NCBI GenBank assembly: GCA_049522565.1
Contig: JBEKNT010000184.1
Span: forward strand, 1 to 12,356
Length of the DNA stretch: 12,356 bases
Source: JASHVB01 sp049522565
GTDB taxonomy: Bacteria > Pseudomonadota > Alphaproteobacteria > Acetobacterales > Acetobacteraceae
Direction: 5' to 3'
Shown: positions 7,274 to 12,356 of the stretch, piece by piece
Position numbering within the stretch: the first letter of the stretch is position 1
Layout of the letters: the number at the start of each line of letters is the position of its first letter
Translations under genes and position numbers: made by a program
The notes under the pieces: model-generated
Databases searched by the model: none
Told to the model about the DNA's origin: nothing
Seen by the model: only the letters and a program-made list of their open reading frames with translations

Positions 7274-8335
7274 TTATTCCCGGCTGCCGCCGAGCAAGAT
7301 CTTCGCCTCGGTCATCGCCCGCAGCTTGCCCAGCGCGACATGCCTCGGCAGGTGATTGAACCCGCATGAGCTCGTAATGATCGTCTGCTCCGGCGCCAGC
7401 CAGGCGTTCGCCTTGATGCGGCCGGCGACAAGTTCGCCGGTTTCGACGTTGGGGTCCTGCACATCGACCGCGCCAACCCCAAGCTGCCGGTCGCCAAGCA
7501 ATCCCTCGTAGTGCGGCGCCATGTCATACTCCACCAGGAAGGCATCGCAATCGATCGTCGAGACGATATCCGCCTTGTAGCGGCCGGTGTCGAAGTAGCG
7601 ATGGCCGATCTGCCCGTCATAGTCGGCCCCGACGGCATAGTTGCCCTGGCAGACATGCAGCAGGACATGTACGTCGTCGGGCAGTCCCTCGATGGCCAGG
7701 TTGATGGCGTCGGCGGCGGCGCGCACCTCGGCGTCGTCGGCGACGGTGAAATACGGCTCATCGAGCTGAATATGCTTGCATCCGGCTTCGGCCAGGCGTT
7801 TGAAGTTCTGGTTCAGCAACTTGCCGAGATCGGTCATCATGCGCGGCAGGTCGTTGTAGTGCTCGTCATATGCCACCGCCGCCAGCAGATGCGGCCCCGT
7901 CATCGTGATCTTGACCGGCTTGCGCGCGAAGGCGGCAACCATGCGGAATTCATCGACCAGCCCGAGATCGCTGCTCGATTCGATCGCGCCGCGGCAGACC
8001 GCCGCCGGATGAAACACGTTCGGGTCGTGCCGGCTGATCGGCCTGGGCCGGTTGGCGGCATGAAACGCCGGAATGCGCTGCCAGAAGTGATTCAACATGG
8101 CGTTCGGCGGCGAATGCCGGTTATGCGTGCGCCGGTGCATCTCGCCGCCGGTGATGACGTCGATACCGGCCGCTTCCTGTTCCAGAATCGCCGCCTGCGT
8201 GGCACGGAATTGCGCGTCGGTAAAATCGCCCGGCGCGAGCTGGCCCATGGTGACCAGTCGATCCAACGCCTCATACCAGCGCGGCACGCTGTGGGCGCCG
8301 ACCACCGTCGTCGTGTATGGCCGGTAGTGCGGCAC
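7274..8335 (-). CDS. Single-domain (core) MetE-like cobalamin-independent methyltransferase
   Basis: The product has 353 residues and covers only the catalytic C-terminal barrel of MetE, the enzyme that methylates homocysteine using a zinc-activated thiolate. It begins TTVVGAHSVPRW and shows LDEPYF (191-196, D192 matching the substrate-binding aspartate). The zinc ligands are H227 and C229 (LLHVCQGN), E269 (FLVEYD) and C324 (TSSCGFNHLP). The barrel therefore looks catalytically complete. The N-terminal half of full-length MetE is absent, as in the core-MetE families of archaea and some bacteria, where the methyl donor differs. Thiol methylation is likely; donor and acceptor are unknown. The start is GTG, supported by AGGGAGA five nt upstream (8341-8347). 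It lies downstream of DUF1847 and ends just before the hybrid kinase. I did not assign metE because the protein is not a full MetE. Confidence 0.85.
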   Translation of the reverse strand: MPHYRPYTTTVVGAHSVPRWYEALDRLVTMGQLAPGDFTDAQFRATQAAILEQEAAGIDVITGGEMHRRTHNRHSPPNAMLNHFWQRIPAFHAANRPRPISRHDPNVFHPAAVCRGAIESSSDLGLVDEFRMVAAFARKPVKITMTGPHLLAAVAYDEHYNDLPRMMTDLGKLLNQNFKRLAEAGCKHIQLDEPYFTVADDAEVRAAADAINLAIEGLPDDVHVLLHVCQGNYAVGADYDGQIGHRYFDTGRYKADIVSTIDCDAFLVEYDMAPHYEGLLGDRQLGVGAVDVQDPNVETGELVAGRIKANAWLAPEQTIITSSCGFNHLPRHVALGKLRAMTEAKILLGGSRE

Positions 8336-8553
8336 TGCTGTCTCCCTGGTCCCCGCCGGCCATGCTCACAATACCGCGAGGCATGAGGTGCGTGGCAGAT
8401 AAAGCATAGCGCATCGGCATTTCGGGGGGAGCAACAGTAACGGTAACAAAACCGTCATCACCGGCTGGGCGGACATCGCCGTGACGACACGCCCCGCGAC
8501 CGTGGTACGGCGGTCGGCGGCACCTGGCCGGCAACGTGTGCCGGGCCGCGCTG
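8336..8553. other. Intergenic region between DUF1847 and the MetE-like gene
   Basis: This 218-nt stretch separates two - strand genes. It contains the Shine-Dalgarno AGGGAGA (8341-8347, - strand) for the MetE-like gene. A small hairpin ACGGT/ACCGT lies at 8440-8455. A weak -10-like TATGCT lies near 8400 on the - strand without a well-spaced -35. I see no convincing terminator and no cobalamin or SAM riboswitch core. The MetE-like gene could have its own promoter here or be read through from DUF1847. Confidence 0.4.
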
Positions 8554-9267
8554 CTACGACGCCGGCCGGTCTTTCGTGTGGCGGCCGGCCACCGGCAATT
8601 TGGGCGGCTTGGCGGGACGATCCGGTCCCCAGACCCGGCTGTAGTAGCTGTCGGCAAGCTGCAACGCGGCAACCGGGTTGTGGCCGAGCACCCGGTCCTT
8701 GGCGACCAGCACGGTGCTGAGGCCGTGGGCATATTTGAAGAACAGGCTGTCATGACCAATGCACAGGCCCATGACGACGTTGAACTCGCAGCCATGCGCA
8801 TTCAGCATCTCCGCCTGGGCGACCGGATTGCACAGCGCCTCGAAATTGCCGGGACGGATCTTTTCATGCTCCTGGATGCCGATCGCTTCCTTGGGAATGT
8901 TGCCGTTCTTGCACGCAACCGAGACGACCTCGAACCCATGGCTTTCCAGGATGCCGGACAGCACGTAGGCGTGATCGACGAAGCTGATGCAATTGGCGAT
9001 GCCGATCTTGCGGTAGCCCATGCGCTTGGCGAACTGCACGACTTCCTCGACGCGGGTCCATTGGCAGTAGCCCGCGGATTCCACCAGCGCGGAGACGTGG
9101 GCGACCTTCCGCGTCGCCGGATCGTCGTATAGGGCGCGGGCGGCGGCTTGCGTGTCGGGATCCACCTTGCTGGGACAGAACCCGGGGCCGCGCGCCTCGG
9201 CTTCCCCGGCGCGGCAGGCACGCACGTTGGAAGGGCAGTACGCGCAGGCCGGATCGACGTAGGTCAT
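8554..9267 (-). CDS. DUF1847 cysteine-rich putative metal-binding protein
   Basis: The product has 237 residues, with an N-terminal cysteine cluster C8-x2-C11-x6-C18-x12-C31 that looks fit to hold zinc or an iron-sulfur cluster. The body is characteristic of DUF1847: KIGIANCISFVDHAYVLSGIL, HGFEVVSVACKNG, then ALCNPVAQAEMLN, NVVMGLCIGHDSLFFKYA and TVLVAKDRVLGHNPVAAL. Further cysteines at 68, 93, 119, 146, 160 and 169 are spread through the body. No signal peptide is seen, so it is probably cytoplasmic. The family's function is unknown to me. An FNR-type box lies 66 nt upstream, suggesting induction when oxygen is low. The neighbouring MetE-like and kinase genes follow on the same strand. The start codon is ATG, with a distant AGGGG as Shine-Dalgarno. 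Confidence 0.87.
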   Translation of the reverse strand: MTYVDPACAYCPSNVRACRAGEAEARGPGFCPSKVDPDTQAAARALYDDPATRKVAHVSALVESAGYCQWTRVEEVVQFAKRMGYRKIGIANCISFVDHAYVLSGILESHGFEVVSVACKNGNIPKEAIGIQEHEKIRPGNFEALCNPVAQAEMLNAHGCEFNVVMGLCIGHDSLFFKYAHGLSTVLVAKDRVLGHNPVAALQLADSYYSRVWGPDRPAKPPKLPVAGRHTKDRPAS

Positions 9268-9332
9268 GGTGCGGACGCCCCTGTCGCCTTATCTCATCGG
9301 GGCATGCTGCCGGTCGCGGCAGGTGCGGGGCA

Positions 9333-9346
9333 TTGATCCAGGTCAA
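9333..9346 (-). promoter_or_regulatory. FNR/FixK/ANR-type binding site upstream of DUF1847
   Basis: TTGATCCAGGTCAA matches the dyad TTGAT-N4-ATCAA at nine of ten defined positions. Its centre is 73 nt upstream of the DUF1847 start codon. If it acts as a class II activator site (centre at -41.5), transcription would start near 9298, leaving a leader of about 30 nt. The -10 at that spacing is poor (CAGCAT). No other gene start is close, so DUF1847 and the genes after it are the natural targets. The call is based on consensus only. Confidence 0.55.
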
Positions 9347-9400
9347 ACGACGGAAGACGGTGGAGGATAATCGCGCGGCCCCCGCTGCGCACGTTCGCCT

Positions 9401-9497
9401 GTTGTTGCGAGCAGCGCAGCGACGCAGCACTCTCCCGCCTGGCGGGCGGAGGCTCACCCCGCGGCAGATAGCGGCGTCGCTCGTCGCTCGCAACGAC
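9401..9497. repeat. Nested inverted-repeat element between amidohydrolase and DUF1847
   Basis: A 97-nt folded element. The outer stem is GTTGCGAGC (9404-9412) with GCTCGCAAC (9486-9494), 9 bp perfect. The next stem is AGCGACG (9418-9424) with CGTCGCT (9475-9481), 7 bp perfect. An apical hairpin CCCGC-CTG-GCGGG lies at 9434-9446. It resembles dispersed TTGCGAGC...GCAGCGA intergenic repeats that I recall from other alphaproteobacterial genomes. It lies just past the amidohydrolase stop and could help end that transcript, but it lacks a T tract. The rest of 9268-9534 shows no gene. Confidence 0.6.
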
Positions 9498-9534
9498 AGC
9501 GACTCCGCGACAAATCCGTCGGTGCGGAAGTGCT

Positions 9535-10518
9535 CTAGCGTGCGCCGTACAGCGCGGACGCGTTATCCCACGAAATTCTATGGGCGATGTCGGGCGGCAG
9601 TTGCCCGGCGATGCGTCGGTATCGGGCAATAATGCCCGGGTAGACATCCCAGCCCACCCGCGCGGTGGCATACGCATCGGACCCGTACATCAGCCGGTCG
9701 GCATGCCTGATCAGCACCGCCCGCCAGTCGGCACGCAGCGCGCCGCAAGCGTTGAACATCGACGGGCCGAGCTTCGCCTGTTTATCGGGATCGACAAAAT
9801 GGTATCGCCCATCGACCACCCGCGAGATGATGCCCCAGACATTCCGGTGCGCGGACAGGATCGCATCGGCCTTGTCCGGCGAGCCATACACCAGGTTCGG
9901 CACCACGAAGCGCTGCTCCGGCCAGGCGCCATACAGCTTGTCGAACCGCGGCCAGTCGCGGTCCCATGCCCAGGCCTCCCAATGCGTCATCAGCGGCGCG
10001 GCGTGACCCTTCAGCCCCTGCAACAGCCGCGCCGTTCCCGGCGCCAGCGGATCGACGTAGACCTCACCCGTCGGAGTCGGTGGATGGTCTGGCTTGTCGC
10101 CGTGGGTGTAGAGGATCTCGCCGACGAATTTGTAGGTACCATCGGCAACCCCCGCGATCGTGTCAGCGACGTAGCCAGCCGGCAGGTCACCGCCCTCGAT
10201 GAAGCCAATCTTGGGTGCGCCGACGACGATCAGGTCGGGATGCGCCCGCGCCAGGGCAAGCACCGCGACACGCCTCGCGTCGGTCTCGGCACGACGCCTG
10301 CCCCCGGTCTCGGTCCGACCGTTGGCGAACAGCGCGACGCGCTGCACGCCGGTGCCCGGCAACACGTCGAGCAAGCCTGCGACCTGGGGATTCCAGGTCT
10401 GCACGTTGGCATCGAAGATCGGGCCGTCATAGGGCGGCGGCAACGGCGGACAGTCCGCGGCCCGCGCGACGCCGACGAGCGCAAGCAGCACGGCGATGCC
10501 CGTGAGCATGCCACGCAT
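9535..10518 (-). CDS. Exported amidohydrolase-fold protein lacking the HxH metal motif
   Basis: The precursor has 327 residues. Residues 1-20 (MRGMLTGIAVLLALVGVARA) form a signal peptide with an ARA-A cleavage site, so the protein is likely periplasmic. The mature part has the layout of amidohydrolase-2 TIM barrels: IFDANVQTW at the first strand, FVGEILYTHGD, LMTHWEAW, FVVPNLVYGSPDKA, and LMYGSDAYATARVGW before ISWDNASALYG. In the family the first strand normally carries HxH; here it is N38-V-Q40. The later WAH histidine appears replaced by N208. E134, H179 and D281 remain. A normal binuclear or mononuclear metal site therefore looks impossible; it may bind ligand without hydrolysis or use another site. 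Start: ATG with AGGA five nt upstream. An ATG at 10590 preceded by GGGAG is an alternative, adding 24 residues before the signal peptide. Confidence 0.8.
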   Translation of the reverse strand: MRGMLTGIAVLLALVGVARAADCPPLPPPYDGPIFDANVQTWNPQVAGLLDVLPGTGVQRVALFANGRTETGGRRRAETDARRVAVLALARAHPDLIVVGAPKIGFIEGGDLPAGYVADTIAGVADGTYKFVGEILYTHGDKPDHPPTPTGEVYVDPLAPGTARLLQGLKGHAAPLMTHWEAWAWDRDWPRFDKLYGAWPEQRFVVPNLVYGSPDKADAILSAHRNVWGIISRVVDGRYHFVDPDKQAKLGPSMFNACGALRADWRAVLIRHADRLMYGSDAYATARVGWDVYPGIIARYRRIAGQLPPDIAHRISWDNASALYGAR

Positions 10519-10864
10519 GATGGTCCTGCCGCCGTCGTTGCCCGACATCCATGTCCATCGCACGCGCGCGGCAAGGCCATTGCGGTTCATCCGATACTCC
10601 CAGACGGCCAAGAAGCATGCGCGCCGGCGCTTTTGCCGGCACGCGACGCCGCCGCAAGCTCGCTGGCCTGACCAGAACGGTCTCGCTGTCGCCGGATCGA
10701 TGCAACCCCGCCCGGGGGCGCGCCAATGCCTCCATCCCGGCAGCATAGGCGGCGGCAAGCAGCGACCGTCCGGCGAACCGAACGTTGCGCCGCGATCGCG
10801 CCCGACCGCAGGGCACGCAGCAAATTGGTGTTGATGCGCGACAGAGACGCATGGCAAAAGCGCC

Positions 10865-10882
10865 GCGCCCCGGAGGGGGCGC
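10865..10882 (+). promoter_or_regulatory. Leader hairpin with GGAG loop before the triad-protein gene
   Basis: GCGCCCC-GGAG-GGGGCGC is a perfect 7-bp stem with a tetraloop. It ends 12 nt before the true Shine-Dalgarno of the gene starting at 10907. The loop itself is a Shine-Dalgarno-like GGAG. If transcribed, it would be a very stable structure in the leader and could affect ribosome loading. Confidence 0.45.
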
Positions 10883-10894
10883 ACCAGAACATTT

Positions 10895-10899
10895 GGAGG
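10895..10899 (+). promoter_or_regulatory. Ribosome binding site fixing the start at 10907
   Basis: GGAGG ends 7 nt before ATG 10907. It selects this ATG over the in-frame ATG codons at residues 14 and 22 of the product. Confidence 0.7.
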
Positions 10900-10906
10900 C
10901 ATTGTC

Positions 10907-11596
10907 ATGTCCTGGGCACGAGCCGAGGTTTCACCGTCGCTGCGCATGTTGGCTGACCCGCCTGGTTTCATGCGGAAGAACCTGGTGATCGTCAATTTCG
11001 AAGGCGCCCCGCGCGACACCGACGACGCGCCGCTCGATCTCGTCATGTATTCGCTGCCGCTCTCGCGGGTCGTCGGCAAGAAGCTGGGCGAGAGCCTCAA
11101 CGTTTATTTCATTGCCGAAGCGAGCATGCTGAAATTCTCGCCGGGCGCGACGGCCGCGGGGCCAGCTTTCAAGGGGTATTTCTGCCCCTATCGCCAGAAC
11201 GATACCCTCGGGACGGTGATCTCGAACAAGGCGGATGTGATGTTCACCGCCGCGATGGATGGATGCTCGCTCGGCATCGGCAGCCCGACATCCGGGGGTG
11301 CCCGCATGATCTATCATTCCAACACCGCGAACCTTGGCAGCCAGAGCGACCCGCATGCGCAGGGCAAGGCCCAGGGAACCACCCTTTCGCTGATGTTCGG
11401 GGCCTCCGGCGTCGACCGGGTCTGGGCGCCGAAGGACTATCGCTTCGAAATGGGCCAGGGCATCTTGCGCTCGACCACGTTCGGCGTGCGCAACACCGGC
11501 ACCGGCGCGTGGAACTTCTACTCCCAGGTCTACACGCAGGGCGAGGCGCCGATGCCGACGACCTATTTCCTGCGCGAGGTGAAGACCGTGCTTTAG
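10907..11596 (+). CDS. Orphan protein with CheD/CNF1-like Thr-Cys-His triad (putative thiol deamidase)
   Basis: The product has 229 residues, with no signal peptide or membrane segment. I do not recognise a named family. The centre reads GYFCPYRQNDTLGTVISNKADVMFTAAMDGC and then SLGIGSPTSGGARMIYHSNTAN. T114, C120 and H137 stand at -6, 0 and +17. This is the spacing of the Thr-Cys-His active site of CheD (T21, C27, H44 in the Thermotoga protein as I recall it). The local pattern of strand, G-C at a turn, glycine loop, strand and His is also that of the CNF1/CheD/YfiH-like deamidase fold. Glutamine deamidation or a related thiol reaction is an inference. The C-terminus (TTFGVRN...WNFYSQVYT) is strand-rich. 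The gene is monocistronic with a strong Shine-Dalgarno. There are no chemotaxis genes nearby, so it is not a standard cheD. Confidence 0.75.
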   Translation: MSWARAEVSPSLRMLADPPGFMRKNLVIVNFEGAPRDTDDAPLDLVMYSLPLSRVVGKKLGESLNVYFIAEASMLKFSPGATAAGPAFKGYFCPYRQNDTLGTVISNKADVMFTAAMDGCSLGIGSPTSGGARMIYHSNTANLGSQSDPHAQGKAQGTTLSLMFGASGVDRVWAPKDYRFEMGQGILRSTTFGVRNTGTGAWNFYSQVYTQGEAPMPTTYFLREVKTVL

Positions 11597-11632
11597 CGAG
11601 CACCGCCGCACGTCAGATTCATCGTAGCGCAT

Positions 11633-11664
11633 GCAGCGGCGGCGCCTCGTGTGAGGCCCGCTGC
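11633..11664 (+). terminator. Hairpin downstream of the triad-protein gene
   Basis: GCAGCGG (11633-11639) pairs with CCGCTGC (11658-11664). Inside it GCCTC pairs with GAGGC around a GTGT loop (11644-11657), leaving four unpaired bases (11640-11643). It begins 37 nt after the stop codon. No T tract follows, so it may be a pause or stabilising structure rather than a full intrinsic terminator. Confidence 0.35.
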
Positions 11665-11771
11665 GCATTGCTTGTGCGCCGCGGAGGGCGGCGTGACGAC
11701 TGTTGCGTATCCGGATTGCGCAGGCTGCGGCACGCGCAAATCCGCTCTTTGCCGCGCAGCGGATTCTACGG

Positions 11772-11918
11772 CTACGCCTGCTTCAGTTCGATCAGGCTGC
11801 GGCGGATCTTCCGCCGGCGCTCGACCATGTCCTCGATAGACAAGGGCTGGCGCAGACGGCTCTCAGGTTGCCGTGCCAGGATGATAGCCAGAAGGCCGGT
11901 AAGAACAGAATGAGAGCA
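11772..11918 (-). pseudogene. Possible decayed 3' end of a gene
   Basis: On the - strand an open frame of 48 codons ends at a stop at 11772-11774. Its last 23 codons read LSIEDMVERRRKIRRSLIELKQA. These form a clean charged amphipathic helix, and nearly every codon there ends in G or C, as in the real genes of this window. There is no start codon or Shine-Dalgarno upstream before the in-frame stop at 11919-11921. It may be the C-terminus of a protein whose front part was lost. I cannot name a family. Confidence 0.25.
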
Positions 11919-12130
11919 TCATTTTGCCCACGCTCTCGCAAACGCCTAAACGGCACCTCTGAGAAACCGTCGATATACAACGCATTTCCGGCTCGACAGT
12001 GCAGGGGAATCGCATGCACCTTGGCATGTCGCGCGACGGCCGGACTGCCGCGCCATGCGGTGCGTCTCCCGGGCCGGTCAGTGCGGCACGCGGCAAGGCA
12101 AGAAAGAATTTTTGCGCCGATGAAGAAGAA

Positions 12131-12259
12131 GATGCACGCAAAGCACGCGGATGGGCCCGGGTCCGGCATGGCCGTTCACGGCAGCGACCGCAGCGCCGCG
12201 CCCCGGGGAGCCGCGCCAGTGCGGCAGCCCGTGTCCCATCTGCGTGCTTTGCGTGCATC
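12131..12259. repeat. 129-bp element with 25-bp terminal inverted repeats
   Basis: The arms 12131-12155 and 12235-12259 are inverted copies of each other with a single difference, a G/T opposition at 12149/12241 that still pairs as G-U in RNA. The arms contain GATGCACGCAAAGCACGC. The 79-bp core is GC-rich and includes a direct repeat GCCGCGCC around CCGGGGA. No open frame is credible inside it. It could be a miniature inverted-repeat element or a dispersed palindromic repeat. No target-site duplication is obvious at its edges. Confidence 0.7.
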
Positions 12260-12356
12260 CCTTCTGCATCTGTACTACTAACCCTCAAATTCACCGCGGC
12301 CCGCGACGATTTTCCGGCCGGATGCCGGTGTATTGCGATTGCTGATCCACCCGCTG

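Larger units (their letters stand above)
10519..10906. other. Divergent intergenic region
   Basis: This is a 388-nt stretch between the divergent amidohydrolase and triad-protein genes, so promoters for both should lie here. Visible items are a GCCGGC-GCTTTT-GCCGGC hairpin (10623-10640), a TTGATG near 10831 as a weak -35 for the + strand gene, and a hairpin close to that gene's Shine-Dalgarno. The open frames that cross it have no recognisable protein features. Confidence 0.4.
11597..12356. other. Terminal 760 bases without an intact gene
   Basis: Open frames here, including one of 192 codons on the + strand, are rich in Arg/Ala/Pro and lack conserved-looking segments, as expected for chance frames in GC-rich DNA. 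The region holds a hairpin after the triad gene, a possible decayed gene end on the - strand, and a 129-bp inverted-repeat element. Some parts (11900-12130) are noticeably less GC-rich than the genes. Confidence 0.5.

Noticed and set aside
8336..8553. Cobalamin or SAM riboswitch controlling the MetE-like gene
   Set aside because: I found no B12-box-like or SAM-aptamer core. Only a small 5-bp hairpin is visible.
7274..9267. MesD-MesX methionine synthase pair
   Set aside because: The partner has DUF1847 features, not those of MesX (DUF1852), and the methyltransferase start does not resemble MesD as I recall it.
10519..11100. Long N-terminal extension of the amidohydrolase frame
   Set aside because: The added residues look random, run antisense through the start of the triad-protein gene, and would place the signal peptide in the middle of the protein.
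10907..11596. Standard chemotaxis gene cheD
   Set aside because: Only the triad spacing and local context match. The N- and C-terminal parts differ and no che genes are near.
12131..12259. CRISPR array or tRNA in the right-hand repeat region
   Set aside because: There are only two arms in inverted orientation with no spacer-repeat periodicity and no cloverleaf.

Overview
The window is GC-rich chromosomal DNA whose genes strongly favour G or C at third codon positions. A mrdA-rodA pair and short GC-rich intergenic palindromes suggest an alphaproteobacterium, perhaps Rhodospirillales/Acetobacteraceae. This is an inference from style; there is no rRNA or other taxonomic marker. I see no tRNA, rRNA, CRISPR array or intact insertion sequence.

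Left part (1-3751, + strand): an elongasome operon. mrdA (PBP2, peptidoglycan transpeptidase) is followed by rodA (SEDS glycosyltransferase) and a small DUF3293 protein. Palindromic repeats lie before mrdA and between mrdA and rodA. The 3' end of the DUF3293 gene runs into a scarred toxin-antitoxin area (3715-4072). There a complete Phd/YefM-type antitoxin on the - strand abuts an inverted, truncated PIN-toxin start on the + strand.

Middle part (4336-9267): an 89-residue protein consisting of little more than a histidine-kinase dimerization/phosphoacceptor helix pair (+) faces a - strand cluster. In transcription order the cluster is a cysteine-rich DUF1847 protein, a single-domain (core) MetE-like methyltransferase with all zinc ligands, and a soluble PAS-GAF-PAS-HisKA-HATPase-REC hybrid kinase. 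An FNR/FixK-type box stands upstream of DUF1847. I read this as a possible oxygen- or redox-controlled methyl-transfer and sensing unit; that link is inference.

Right part (9268-12356): a hairpin-rich intergenic repeat; an exported amidohydrolase-fold protein (-) that has lost the metal-binding HxH motif; and an orphan 229-residue protein (+) with Thr-Cys-His residues spaced exactly as I recall for CheD deamidase. The last 760 bases lack a convincing intact gene. They hold a hairpin just after the orphan gene, a possible decayed gene end, and a 129-bp element bounded by 25-bp inverted repeats.

The most interesting points are the CheD/CNF1-like triad protein, the FNR-box/DUF1847/core-MetE/hybrid-kinase cluster with its opposing DHp-only protein, and the metal-site-less amidohydrolase.
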